From contig JAHBTG010000013.1 in the NCBI GenBank assembly GCA_019638695.1, positions 1 to 52,436 on the forward strand: a DNA stretch of 52,436 bases. Direction: 5' to 3'. The notes under the pieces are model-generated. The model made no database searches. It worked only from the letters and a program-made list of their open reading frames with translations, and was not told where the DNA came from. Of this stretch, positions 41,612 through 49,993 are shown piece after piece. Position 1 is the first letter of the stretch, and each line of letters opens with the position of its first letter. Made by a program: the position numbers and the translations under genes. Source of the DNA: Bacteroidota bacterium. Its GTDB lineage: Bacteria > Bacteroidota > Bacteroidia > J057 > JAJTIE01.

Positions 41612-42727
41612 ATGAGAAAAGCGCTCCTGCTGTTGGTGATCTGGAGTATGATGGGGCCGTGGCATGGGCTGGCGCAAGACCGCATCCCCCATATTGCCCT
41701 GTCAAAGGGGGATAGCCTTTTTGTGCTCAATGCCCGGGGCGATACACTTTTTACCTCCGCCGAATGGTTCTCTCCAACGGTCTATGCCAATGGGTACCTG
41801 CAGGTTTCGCGCATGTACCTGGATGAAGACAGCATTCTGCAGAAAGCCACTGCCTGGGCGGATACCCTGGGCCGGGAGGTGCTTATATTGCCCGCGCGGT
41901 ATGAAGGGTGGGTGATACAGAACGAACTGGTGCGCGTGCGCGATGTGGTTACCGGACTTTACGGCTTTTGGGATCTCAAAAGACGAGAGGTCCTGGAGCC
42001 GCTTTTCTACAATGCCGGCCAGCTGAGCCAGGGATTGATCTGGATGCAGAATATGGTGTGGGACAGCATCCCGCCACAGGACAGGCTTCATTATTACATT
42101 AATCTCAAGGGTAAGGCCAGGATTCGCGCGCGCTATCCCCGTGTGTGCGATTTTGCAGAAGGGCGCGCCCGTGTGCAGAATGCTGGCGGCAGGTGGGGCT
42201 ACCTCGATCTCAAGGGCAGGCTGGTGATAGACACCCTGTATACGCAGGTGACAGACTTCTGTCAGGGAGAAGCCGTAGCCTGCACCTATGCCGGGTGCGG
42301 CATTCTCAACCAGAAAGGCCAGTGGGTCATCCCCCCGGATTATTGCGGGATGGGCCGTTTCCAGGAAGGGCTGGCTCCGGTGTGTGTAAATGGCAGGTGG
42401 GGGTACATTAACCGCAAGAATGAACTGGTGATCAGCCCCCAGTATAGCGATGCCCGCGGGTTCTTCTGCGGGCGGGCAGCCGTGGAGATAGACGAAGAAT
42501 GGGGGTATATCAATGCGGGTGGAGCTATGGTCATTATGCCCACACCCCAGCAGATAGGAGAGGACTTTCATCTCTGTCGCGCCTGGAATGGCCGGGGTAG
42601 TTATATGAATGAAGCCGGCGAGGACCAGCCGCTGCCGCCTGCTTTTGATAAGCTGTATGACCTGCACCTCCCGGCCGGTTGGCCTCAGTTGCACCCGCAG
42701 CCTTATAGGCTGCGCCTGGAGCCATAG
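41612..42727 (+). CDS. Secreted WG-repeat protein
   Basis: The 371-residue product starts with a signal peptide (MRKALLLLVIWSMMGPWHGLAQ) and consists mostly of WG repeats of about 40-50 residues: YGFWDLKRREVLEP, WGYLDLKGRLVIDTLYTQVTDF, GILNQKGQWVIPPDYCGMGRF, WGYINRKNELVISPQYSDARGF and WGYINAGGAMVI. The repeats suggest a beta-propeller-like binding protein. A weak hairpin ending in a T tract (42750-42780) follows. Confidence 0.8.
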   Translation: MRKALLLLVIWSMMGPWHGLAQDRIPHIALSKGDSLFVLNARGDTLFTSAEWFSPTVYANGYLQVSRMYLDEDSILQKATAWADTLGREVLILPARYEGWVIQNELVRVRDVVTGLYGFWDLKRREVLEPLFYNAGQLSQGLIWMQNMVWDSIPPQDRLHYYINLKGKARIRARYPRVCDFAEGRARVQNAGGRWGYLDLKGRLVIDTLYTQVTDFCQGEAVACTYAGCGILNQKGQWVIPPDYCGMGRFQEGLAPVCVNGRWGYINRKNELVISPQYSDARGFFCGRAAVEIDEEWGYINAGGAMVIMPTPQQIGEDFHLCRAWNGRGSYMNEAGEDQPLPPAFDKLYDLHLPAGWPQLHPQPYRLRLEP

Positions 42728-42778
42728 GCTTATCTCTGCTATCAGAAAGATCTGTAAACTTTCAGATTGTCATTTTTA

Positions 42779-42794
42779 ATCGTAATATTGCAAT
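42779..42794 (+). promoter_or_regulatory. Imperfect palindrome and -7 box before arsR (candidate ArsR operator)
   Basis: ATCGTAAT/ATTGCAAT is an 8+8 imperfect inverted repeat (two mismatches) 15 bases before ATG 42810. It overlaps TAATATTG (42783-42790), one mismatch from the -7 box. ArsR repressors often bind such sites over their own promoter. Confidence 0.4.
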
Positions 42795-42809
42795 GTAAAG
42801 ATCATCGAA

Positions 42810-43142
42810 ATGGGTATTACCAAATCCGGCCATTTTACAGAGCAGCAGAACAACCTGGCAGCTATTGCCAAGGCCCTGGGGCATCCGGCAAGAATTGCTA
42901 TACTGGATTACCTGCTCAAGGTAGATGTTTGTATCTGTGGGGATATTGTGGGCGAAATCCCGTTGGCACAGCCTACTATCTCACAGCATCTCAAGGAACT
43001 CAAGCAGGTGGGGCTTATCAAAGGCAGTATATCAGGAAATACCGTTTGCTACTGTCTGGATGAGGTGGCTGTGAGCACTTTGCAATCCTACCTTTCTGTG
43101 CTAAGCCAAAAGCTGAGAGACCACCAGAATCAGTGCTGTTAA
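42810..43142 (+). CDS. arsR: ArsR/SmtB-family metalloregulator
   Basis: The 110-residue product has a winged helix (AIAKALGHPARIAILDYLLKVDVCICGDIVGEIPLAQPTISQHLKELKQVGLIKGSISGNTVCYCL). Cys41 and Cys43 (CIC) correspond to the C-x-C of the ArsR ELCVCDL metal-sensing loop, and further cysteines lie at 80, 82, 109 and 110. Arsenite (or antimonite) binding would release DNA. It heads an operon with DUF6428, a 41-residue membrane protein and arsC. Confidence 0.92.
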   Translation: MGITKSGHFTEQQNNLAAIAKALGHPARIAILDYLLKVDVCICGDIVGEIPLAQPTISQHLKELKQVGLIKGSISGNTVCYCLDEVAVSTLQSYLSVLSQKLRDHQNQCC

Positions 43143-43154
43143 ATCCTGAGTACA

Positions 43155-43622
43155 ATGACCTTCTCTGAACTGAAAGCGAAACTGGAGCACCTGGAAAGCC
43201 TGCGTTTCATCCTCCCCAATGGGACTATTGTGCCTGCCTGTTTTCATGTGACAGAAATAGGCGAGGTATCCAAGCGATTTATGGACTGCGGCAATGTATT
43301 GCGTGAGCAGAAGACCGTTAGTATGCAACTGTGGGTGGCTAATGATACGGAACACCGGCTGGCTCCTGCAAAGTTGTTGCGTATTCTGCAACAATCGGAA
43401 AAGGCATTGGGCATAGGCGACCACGAAGTAGTGGTGGAGTATCAAACCCAGCAAACCCAGGTACTGGGCAAGTACAGCTTAGATTTCAACGGGCTGGACT
43501 TCACCTTAATACCCCAGCAAGCTGCCTGCCTGGCTCCTGCTCAATGTGGGGTTAGTCCTGAAAAGAAACGTATATCCTTGGCAACGCTGAAAGCCCTGAA
43601 GGAAGGAGGTTGTTGCGCATGA
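43155..43622 (+). CDS. DUF6428-like protein of arsenic operons
   Basis: The 155-residue product begins MTFSELKAKLEHLESLRFILPNGTIVPACFHVTEIGEVSKRFMDCGNVLREQKTVSMQLWVANDTEHRL, which matches the DUF6428 proteins found between arsR and arsC in Bacteroidota. Cysteines in the first part (PACFH, DCGN) and the C-terminal CLAPAQCG and GCC may bind metalloid, which is only a guess. The stop overlaps the next ATG (ATGA). Confidence 0.75.
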   Translation: MTFSELKAKLEHLESLRFILPNGTIVPACFHVTEIGEVSKRFMDCGNVLREQKTVSMQLWVANDTEHRLAPAKLLRILQQSEKALGIGDHEVVVEYQTQQTQVLGKYSLDFNGLDFTLIPQQAACLAPAQCGVSPEKKRISLATLKALKEGGCCA

Positions 43623-43744
43623 AGGCATTGCTGATTCGCTACCGAAAGCCGGTTGTCATTTCCCTGGCTATTCTCATGCTGAATATAGTTTTAGGCTTTG
43701 ACCTTCGGTTTACCCTTATCAATCTTATCTGGTTGTTGGTATAA
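43619..43744 (+). CDS. 41-residue membrane protein in the arsenic operon
   Basis: ATG 43619 overlaps the DUF6428 stop (ATGA) and the frame closes at TAA 43742-43744, four bases before arsC. The protein is a basic start (MKALLIRYRKP) followed by a hydrophobic helix (VVISLAILMLNIVLGFDLRF) and a second hydrophobic stretch (LINLIWLLV). Coupled start, conserved position and codon use make it a probable gene, although short. No family is recognised; a role in membrane handling of arsenic is conjecture. Confidence 0.5.
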   Translation: MKALLIRYRKPVVISLAILMLNIVLGFDLRFTLINLIWLLV

Positions 43745-43747
43745 ACT

Positions 43748-44167
43748 ATGAAGAACATTCTGGTCCTCTGTACGGGTAATAGTTGCCGAAGCCAGATGGC
43801 AGAAGGATATATCCGGTATTTTTCAGCGGGTAGGGCCGGGATTTATAGCGCAGGCATTGAGGCGCATGGGGTTAACCCGTTGGCGGTTGCGGTCATGAAA
43901 GAAGATGGCCTGGACATTTCTGGCCATACCTCGGATACAATTGCTCAATACTTGCACCTGCCGTTCGACATTGTCCTCACTGTATGTGATAATGCGCAAG
44001 AGCGTTGCCCGGTTTTCCCTGGCACTATGAATCGTGTGCATTATAGTTTTCCCGACCCGGCCAGGGCAGTTGGTGCGCAAGAAGAGGTCCTGCAACAATT
44101 CCGGGTAGTCAGGGATATGATTAAATCCTACGCCAGAGAGTTCGTTAAACAGAACCTGGAGGACTAA
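43748..44167 (+). CDS. arsC: Arsenate reductase, thioredoxin-coupled (low-molecular-weight tyrosine-phosphatase fold)
   Basis: The 139-residue product reduces arsenate to arsenite. It has the phosphatase P-loop C8-TGNSC-R14 (CTGNSCRSQ) and the redox cysteines C80 and C87 (VCDNAQERC) needed for the thioredoxin-coupled triad, as in the Staphylococcus enzyme (C10, C82, C89 there), plus the DP loop SFPDPARAVG. It is the last gene of the operon; no arsB or acr3 exporter follows. Confidence 0.93.
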   Translation: MKNILVLCTGNSCRSQMAEGYIRYFSAGRAGIYSAGIEAHGVNPLAVAVMKEDGLDISGHTSDTIAQYLHLPFDIVLTVCDNAQERCPVFPGTMNRVHYSFPDPARAVGAQEEVLQQFRVVRDMIKSYAREFVKQNLED

Positions 44168-44244
44168 ACCCTGCCTTTATGAGCGGATGCGGTTCGTTAG
44201 ATTTCTTGTCTGAATTTTGTCCAAAGTCCTTGTGGGCCGGATAC

Positions 44245-44284
44245 AAAAAAGCCTCAAAACAAGCAAGAAACGCAGTTTTGAGGC
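44245..44284 (-). terminator. Terminator of tRNA-Phe
   Basis: In the minus direction a perfect 10-bp stem (GCCTCAAAAC at 44251-44260 paired with GTTTTGAGGC at 44275-44284, loop of 14) is followed by six T (44250-44245). It lies seven bases after the tRNA 3' end, and could also stop transcription arriving from arsC. Confidence 0.8.
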
Positions 44285-44290
44285 ATAGAG

Positions 44291-44363
44291 TGGTGATGGA
44301 GGGAATCGAACCCCCGACACATAGATTTTCAGTCTATTGCTCTACCGACTGAGCTACATCACC
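44291..44363 (-). tRNA. tRNA-Phe (GAA)
   Basis: Minus strand, 73 bases. Acceptor GGTGATG/CATCACC, discriminator A, D arm GCTCAGTCGGTAGAGC, anticodon stem ATAGA/TCTAT with loop CTGAAAA (anticodon GAA), T arm with TTCGATT. CCA is not encoded. All arms pair fully. Confidence 0.96.
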
Positions 44364-44375
44364 GGGATGGGAGTG

Positions 44376-44404
44376 CAAATATAGCAGAAAGGACAACAGC
44401 GCAA
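44376..44404 (-). promoter_or_regulatory. Promoter of tRNA-Phe
   Basis: On the minus strand TTG (44404-44402), 18 bases and TATATTTG (44383-44376), an exact -7 box, 13 bases before the tRNA 5' end. Confidence 0.6.
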
Positions 44405-44426
44405 GTGACCGGCGCCAAGATTTCGC

Positions 44427-44434
44427 TAAATTTG
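44427..44434 (+). promoter_or_regulatory. -7 box of tRNA-Arg
   Basis: TAAATTTG is an exact TAnnTTTG box, 22 bases before the 5' end of tRNA-Arg; the promoter is divergent from that of tRNA-Phe. A 9-bp inverted repeat flanks it (GGCGCCAAG at 44411-44419, CTTGGCGCC at 44453-44461). Confidence 0.55.
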
Positions 44435-44455
44435 TGCCCATACAAACTTGCCCTT

Positions 44456-44527
44456 GGCGCCGTAGTTCAACGGATAGAACGAGTGTTTCCTAAACACTAG
44501 ATCTGGGTTCGATTCCCGGCGGGGCCA
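44456..44527 (+). tRNA. tRNA-Arg (CCT), with a G4-G69 acceptor mismatch
   Basis: 72 bases. Anticodon stem AGTGT/ACACT with loop TTCCTAA gives anticodon CCT, which reads AGG. D arm GTTCAACGGATAGAAC; T stem CTGGG/CCCGG with one G-T pair and loop TTCGATT. The acceptor is GGCGCCG/CGGGGCC, with G4 opposite G69. A C at 44459 would make it perfect. The CCA is only partly encoded (CCT). Confidence 0.9.
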
Positions 44528-44531
44528 CCTA

Positions 44532-44561
44532 GCAAAAGCCCCGCATATGCGGGGCTTTTGC
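44532..44561. terminator. Bidirectional terminator between tRNA-Arg and the giant surface protein
   Basis: A perfect 30-base palindrome: GCAAAAGCCCCGC (44532-44544), loop ATAT, GCGGGGCTTTTGC (44549-44561). It has A/T-rich flanks of the stem on both sides and lies between convergent units, so it can end both. Confidence 0.8.
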
Positions 44562-44585
44562 GTCTTGCGAGCCCATACAATAGGC

Positions 44586-47500
44586 TTAGTTGTTCGACTT
44601 GTCAATCACCCACCAGCCATTGGTGCCGTCAGAGATCACGGAGTAGGAAACGCGGGACGTACTGGCTCCGGGATTATACGTGGCTGCCGCGCCTTCTATC
44701 GTATTTCCGCCGCTGGGGGCAAGCGAAATAGACATGGAAGTCGTAGAAGTTTTTTTGATGGTATAGATCCTTCCCGGGCAGGAGGCTGCCGTGGGCAGGT
44801 TCAATACCTGGTTGCCGGTGGCGGTGTGTATGATCACCCGGTGCGTTTCATTGAGAGTGATGGCATTGTTGATGACATCTACCTTCAGCGCTTCAGAGCC
44901 GTTGTTATGCAGCCTTGAGGTGGGGGTACTGATGCCCAGGCCGGTATTCCCGTTCTTCAATACCACCATAGCATTGGCGCGTAATGCGTTTGAGGTACCT
45001 GTGCCTATGGTAAAGACACGGTCCGTAGCTACAAAGGTGCCCGGGGTACCGGTGTAGCCGGTGGTATCGTTGTATTGCCCTATCACCACCTCACTTAAAC
45101 TGCGGGCACGGTTCTGCTGTCCTCCCAGTACAACCGAGTGGTTGCCCAGGGCAACGTTGCTCCATCCGCTGCTTACAAAGGCATTGGTGCCCTGGGCGGC
45201 ATTGCTCCATCCGCCGCTCACGGCGCTGTTATCGCCCTCGGCCTTGTTTAGCTGGCCACCCGCTACGGTGCTGAGGCTGCCCGATGCCGTATTGCTCCAT
45301 CCGCCAGCTATTGTGGCAGTTCCCCCTGAGGCTGAGTTTGCTTCACCCCCCCCAATTGTACTGCGCCCGCCGGAAGCCGTATTGTTCTGGCCCCCCCCTA
45401 TGGAGGCATAAATGCTGGAAGCCGTGTTGCCTTGTCCGCCGCCTATGTAGGAATATCCTGCAGAGGCGATATTAGCGGTACCGCCTACTACTACGGCATA
45501 TTGGGCGGTGGTCTGGCTGGCATCGTTGTCTCCCGCCTGGTTGTTCCGTCCGCCCCCTATAAATCCATAGTTATCTGTGATCACGTTAGGAAAGGACACG
45601 GCACCGCCGCCGGTAATGACACTGCCCACGCCCATGGTGATGTTATTGGACGAATGCCCCCATGTAATGTTAGGAGAGGTGGTGCTATAGGTAAGTAACC
45701 CAATCTTTACGTTATTCAGCCGAAATTCGAGAGGCAGGGTGTTGGTAGTGCCCAGGAAATCGCCGCTAGTGATCGCATTGCCCGCCAGGCTCCAGTTGGT
45801 TATTGGCGGTACCTGCCAGGTGGCTACGCCATTAGCGTCACTGGTGAGCACACGGCCGGCGGCCTGTGTGCCGTCTGCCAGGCGGAATGCGCCTGCTGTG
45901 GCGCTGCTGATGTGCATGCGGACAGATGGCAGGCTGGTGCCAATACCGATGTTACCGTTCTTGAGTACCACCAGGGCATTGGCACGAGAGACCTCTGCAG
46001 CACCAATGCCTATGGTAAAGATACGGTCCGTGGCTATAAAGGTGCCCGGAGTGCCGGTATAGCCGGTGGTATCGTTGTATTGCCCTATCGCTATCTCGCT
46101 CATGCTCCGTGCACGGTTCTGTTGCCCTCCCAGCACTGCGGAGTAGTTGCCCGCAGCAACGTTGCTCCATCCGCCGCTCACGGCACTGTTGTCTCCCTGG
46201 GCCTTGTTCAGCTGGCCGCCCCCTATGGTACTGAAAGTACCGGAAGCCGTATTTGCCTGTCCGCCTCCTACGGTGCTGCGTCCGCCCGAAGCCATGTTGC
46301 CACTCCCACCTCCTACAGTGGCATTTGTCTGGGATGCGGTATTGCTGCCTCCCCCGGCTACGGTGGACTGGTCTCCTGAGGCAGTGTTGCTAAGTCCGCC
46401 CCCTACAGTGCTCCGGTTGTTTGAAGCTGTGTTGCTTTCACCTCCCGCTATGGTGGCAACCTGGCTGGAAGCGGTATTGTTAAGGCCCCCGCCTATAGTG
46501 GCATAATCTCCGCTAAGGGTAATGCGGTTGGGTGCGCTGGAATAGCCCCCTCCGCTTATGGTGGCGCCAAATAAGCTGGCGCTTATGGCATTGGCACTGT
46601 GGCCCATGAAGATGCTGGGACTGGTAGCATTGGGAGAAAACCGGGCTACACGCAGGTTATTGGCACGGATGTCCACTGCAGCGTCGTTTGTACTACCGAG
46701 AAAGTGTGTGCCCACAGTGACGACATTGCCTGTTAAAGCCCAGTCGGTTATTGCCGGTGCCTGCCAGGTGGCTACGCCATTAGCGTCACTGGTGAGTATG
46801 CGGCCGGCGGCCTGTGTGCCGTCTGCCAGGCGGAATGCGCCTGCTGTAGCGCTGCTGATATGCATGCGGACGGATGGCAGGCTGGTGCCTATCCCGATAT
46901 TTCCATTCTTCAATACTACCATGGCATTGGCCCGTGCGACTGTGGATGTGCCGTTTCCTATAGTAAAGATGCGGTCGGCAGCTATGAAGCTACCGGGTGT
47001 GCCGGTGTAACCGGTGGTATCGTTAAATACACCCGTTACCACTTCTCCATAGCTGCGGGATACCAACTGGTAACCGCCGGGTATGGTCGCATACTGGCCT
47101 GTGGCAGTATTATTGGCGCCTCCGCCTATAGTGGCGTATCCGCTGCCTATAGGAACCGTATTGCTATTACCCCCGCTTATGGTAGCGTAAGTACTGCTGG
47201 ATGAGATGTTATGACTGGCTCCCCCTCCTATGGTGGAGTAATTGGCCAGGGCAGAATTGAGGCCTCCTCCGCTTATGGTAGACTGTATGCCTGTGGCGCT
47301 GTTGGTCAGTCCTCCGCCGATAGAGGCATTTTGCCCGGCGGCAGTATGACTTTGCCCTCCGGCTATAGTGGAATATTGGCCGTTAGCGGTATTGTTATTT
47401 CCCCCGCCAATGGCAGCCATGTTGCCGGCAGTATTGTTCCGTCCGCCCCCTATGGTTCCGTAGTTGGCCGTCACCCGGTTGGGGAAGCTGGCTTCACCCC

Positions 47501-49850
47501 CACCACCGATGGTAGCTGCATATACCCCGCCGTTTATACTGTTACTGGCATGACCCATAATGACATTGGGACTGGTGGTATGGGGGACAAACCTGCCTAC
47601 CCGTTCATTGTTCACCCGTATATCCAGCGGCACATTATCCGAGGTGCCTATATAGTCGATACCGTCTGTAGTGCCGGCATTGCCCGCGAGGTTCCATCCG
47701 CTGCCGCCGGCTACCGCATCCTGCCAGGTGGCCACCCCGTTGGCGTCACTGGTGAGTACGCGGCCCGCCAGCTGGTTGCCGTCCTCGTAGCGCAACTGTC
47801 CTGCTATATGCAGGGTAGTGTCCGGGTTTGCGGTCCCTATACCTACGTTTCCTATCGGGCTGATGGTCATGCGAGTAACCGGATTCGCATCTCCCGGCCC
47901 TGCAGTGGCAAAGCTGAGATTTGCCGGATGTTGTGTGGGACTTGTCCAGTTGCTGACTGCCCGGGATTCGATGGTGGCGCCTGACGTGAAATTGGAAAGT
48001 GCATACCCGGAAAATTCCACGCGCCCCAGGTTGGTATTGCTGGTTATGGCAGATGGGGCCTCCAGTGAGCCTTGTGCATGAATAAGACGCAAGACGGCCT
48101 TCTCGTTGGTATTGGAAGAGAACACCCCGATATTGATATCCGTGTCCGTGTTGCGGAATACGCCTATGGCGGTAGCGAATAGATTGCCGGCTACTTCCAG
48201 TTTGGCTCTTGGCGTGGAAGTGCCTATGCCCACGCTGTCGCTGGCGTAGTCCAGCCGCACATAATTATTGTTTTTAAGCCAGGTGCTGGCATTAAAATTC
48301 ACCCTGCCCCAGTCGGTGCCGCTCCATACATACAATCCTCCGTTCACACCGCTGGTATCTGCCACTACCAGGCCGGTATGCGAATCATTCAGACCGGACT
48401 GCAGGGGTCCTGTCCGGATAGCAGTGGACATCTGTGGCAGCAACAAACCTCCCGGGCGAATGGTCTCGGACTTGATGTGCAGCAACGCCTTGGGGTCCGG
48501 TGTGGAGGTACCTACCCCCACGTTTCCACCGTTGAAGGTCGCTGCATAATTCTCATTGCCGCCGCTGACATTTACCCGTAGTCCCGTATTGGTAGAGCCG
48601 GGCGTGTTCCAGTTGCCGGTGCTTTCTATCAGCAGGCCTGTTTTGGTCAGGCCGCCTATTGCTACAACGGTGGAAGTATTCCCTATATAAGCAGCCGTAA
48701 TATTCGTGGTCGTGTTGACCACTCCGCGGTCTGCCCGCAGGGCATAGTTGTTCGACATGACGTTGTTTTCTGCCCGTATGGCATTGGAAGTGTTGGTCGT
48801 GGTGCCGTATACACCCGCTGACAGGCTATTGCTGCTGTTGGTAGACCCATGTACGCCAAAGGTTTGGTTGGCAGAAGCATTGGTGGCTGAGCCGTATACC
48901 CCTACTGTGCCGCTGGCTGTGCTGGAAGTTGTACCGCTCACACCTTTGCCGCTATTGGGGCCTGTGTATTGCCCGGCTACGGCAGTGCCTGTTCCGGTGT
49001 TGAGAGAGCCCAGTATACCATAGCCTCCCTGGCTGGTGCCGAATACCCCCGCAGTATTGGCATCTGCGCTGGAACTGCTGCCGTATACCCCGTATATCTG
49101 CCCGGTAGCGGCCGTGGCGCGTCCCTCAATACCTGAGGAAGTGTTGGTGTTGTTGCTGTTCTCTGCCAGTATACCGATACTGGGCGTTCCTGTGCCCGTG
49201 TTCTCTACGCGCAACGTGCGCGCCAGGCTGCTTCCTGTACTCAGGCGCGCGGTAGTAAACGGCCCTAGTCCTATGCCTACATTGCCCAGGCCGTTGACCA
49301 CCAGCCGCGGAGTACCATTGCTGCTTACATTCAGGATCTCCGTAGCATTGTCCGCTGCCTGGGTGCTTATATACAGGCCATTATGCCCGCTAAGCCCGGC
49401 CGGATTGATGATGCGCACCAGGTGGCCCGCTTGCGAGGCCGATACCTCCAGTTTGGCGCCGGGTGTGGCCGTGCCGATCCCCACGTTATAGTTAAGATCC
49501 AGCGGGTAAAGATTGTTACCTGTGCGCTCCCACAATTCTCCGTCGCCCTCGAATTGCAATCGCACCCAATCTGTTCCGTCCCACACGAACAAGCCCCCAG
49601 TCACAGAACTGGTATCCGTTACCAGCAGGCCTTTGTCCGCCTCGCCCAGCGAGGTGCCCAGTGTCAGCCGCTGCGCATTGGACAAACGTGGCAGTAACAA
49701 CCCCCGGGGAGTGCTCCCATGTTCCAGGTGCAGTACCGCGTGAGTATTGGGGTTTGTGGTGCCTATGCCCACCTGTGCCAGCACCGGCAGGCAGAAAAGT
49801 GAGCATATAATAGCAAGCGCAGTAGATTTCAGGTAGTTCTGTAACATCAT
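44586..49850 (-). CDS. Very large secreted repeat protein (YadA/Hia-head-like adhesin, tail-fibre-like)
   Basis: The product is about 1754 residues (ATG 49850 or 49847) with a signal peptide (MLQNYLKSTALAIICSLFCLPVLAQ). Short motifs N-V-G-I-G-T-x-x-P-x-x-x-L-x-I recur through the protein. From about residue 667 it is built of three large modules of about 315-335 residues, each starting V/IGIGT...LADGTQAAGRxLTSDANGVATWQ and then carrying long runs of 14-residue T-I-G-G-G-x-x-N-x-A-x-G-like repeats, as in trimeric head domains of YadA/Hia-type adhesins and Bacteroidota fibre-like proteins. A beta-rich end domain (SMSISLAPSGGNTIEGAAATY, GWWVIDKSNN) closes it. No T9SS sorting domain and no membrane anchor was found. 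Long open frames on the opposite strand are repeat shadows. Confidence 0.75.
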   Translation of the reverse strand: MMLQNYLKSTALAIICSLFCLPVLAQVGIGTTNPNTHAVLHLEHGSTPRGLLLPRLSNAQRLTLGTSLGEADKGLLVTDTSSVTGGLFVWDGTDWVRLQFEGDGELWERTGNNLYPLDLNYNVGIGTATPGAKLEVSASQAGHLVRIINPAGLSGHNGLYISTQAADNATEILNVSSNGTPRLVVNGLGNVGIGLGPFTTARLSTGSSLARTLRVENTGTGTPSIGILAENSNNTNTSSGIEGRATAATGQIYGVYGSSSSADANTAGVFGTSQGGYGILGSLNTGTGTAVAGQYTGPNSGKGVSGTTSSTASGTVGVYGSATNASANQTFGVHGSTNSSNSLSAGVYGTTTNTSNAIRAENNVMSNNYALRADRGVVNTTTNITAAYIGNTSTVVAIGGLTKTGLLIESTGNWNTPGSTNTGLRVNVSGGNENYAATFNGGNVGVGTSTPDPKALLHIKSETIRPGGLLLPQMSTAIRTGPLQSGLNDSHTGLVVADTSGVNGGLYVWSGTDWGRVNFNASTWLKNNNYVRLDYASDSVGIGTSTPRAKLEVAGNLFATAIGVFRNTDTDINIGVFSSNTNEKAVLRLIHAQGSLEAPSAITSNTNLGRVEFSGYALSNFTSGATIESRAVSNWTSPTQHPANLSFATAGPGDANPVTRMTISPIGNVGIGTANPDTTLHIAGQLRYEDGNQLAGRVLTSDANGVATWQDAVAGGSGWNLAGNAGTTDGIDYIGTSDNVPLDIRVNNERVGRFVPHTTSPNVIMGHASNSINGGVYAATIGGGGEASFPNRVTANYGTIGGGRNNTAGNMAAIGGGNNNTANGQYSTIAGGQSHTAAGQNASIGGGLTNSATGIQSTISGGGLNSALANYSTIGGGASHNISSSSTYATISGGNSNTVPIGSGYATIGGGANNTATGQYATIPGGYQLVSRSYGEVVTGVFNDTTGYTGTPGSFIAADRIFTIGNGTSTVARANAMVVLKNGNIGIGTSLPSVRMHISSATAGAFRLADGTQAAGRILTSDANGVATWQAPAITDWALTGNVVTVGTHFLGSTNDAAVDIRANNLRVARFSPNATSPSIFMGHSANAISASLFGATISGGGYSSAPNRITLSGDYATIGGGLNNTASSQVATIAGGESNTASNNRSTVGGGLSNTASGDQSTVAGGGSNTASQTNATVGGGSGNMASGGRSTVGGGQANTASGTFSTIGGGQLNKAQGDNSAVSGGWSNVAAGNYSAVLGGQQNRARSMSEIAIGQYNDTTGYTGTPGTFIATDRIFTIGIGAAEVSRANALVVLKNGNIGIGTSLPSVRMHISSATAGAFRLADGTQAAGRVLTSDANGVATWQVPPITNWSLAGNAITSGDFLGTTNTLPLEFRLNNVKIGLLTYSTTSPNITWGHSSNNITMGVGSVITGGGAVSFPNVITDNYGFIGGGRNNQAGDNDASQTTAQYAVVVGGTANIASAGYSYIGGGQGNTASSIYASIGGGQNNTASGGRSTIGGGEANSASGGTATIAGGWSNTASGSLSTVAGGQLNKAEGDNSAVSGGWSNAAQGTNAFVSSGWSNVALGNHSVVLGGQQNRARSLSEVVIGQYNDTTGYTGTPGTFVATDRVFTIGTGTSNALRANAMVVLKNGNTGLGISTPTSRLHNNGSEALKVDVINNAITLNETHRVIIHTATGNQVLNLPTAASCPGRIYTIKKTSTTSMSISLAPSGGNTIEGAAATYNPGASTSRVSYSVISDGTNGWWVIDKSNN
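44940..47851. repeat. Three tandem intragenic modules of about 950-1010 bp
   Basis: Inside the giant surface gene the sequence starting CTGCCAGGTGGCTACGCCAT occurs at 45813 and 46761, and a diverged form starts at 47721, giving periods of 948 and 960 bases. The first two copies are nearly identical for about 130 bases at this point. Modules are at about 46905-47851, 45945-46904 and 44940-45944, in order from the N-terminus. Confidence 0.75.
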
Positions 49851-49970
49851 TGGGGCAATCAATGGATATTCTACGAATATCACTGAAAAATCGATCCGTT
49901 CAGAAAATATTTCGTTTAGTTATATAAACCAGGTACCATATCGTATAAATAAAGGCATGAAGGGTTTGCG

Positions 49971-49978
49971 TATCTTTG
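49971..49978 (+). promoter_or_regulatory. -7 box of dusB
   Basis: TATCTTTG is an exact TAnnTTTG box. It ends 16 bases before the TTG start at 49994, giving a leader of about 12 bases. Confidence 0.5.
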
Positions 49979-49993
49979 TAAAAAGATTGCGTC

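Noticed and set aside
44179-44290. Short frame after arsC beginning MSGCGSLDFLSEFCPKSL
   Set aside because: It would run through the tRNA-Phe terminator and the tRNA gene and resembles no arsenite exporter. A remnant of the next operon gene cannot be excluded.
45000-47500. Regularly spaced repeats that could suggest a CRISPR array
   Set aside because: The repeats are imperfect, of coding periodicity, and lie inside an open reading frame that encodes 14-residue protein repeats.
44547-49743. Many rightward open frames across the giant surface gene
   Set aside because: They mirror the repeats of the coding strand and repeat the same sequence many times.
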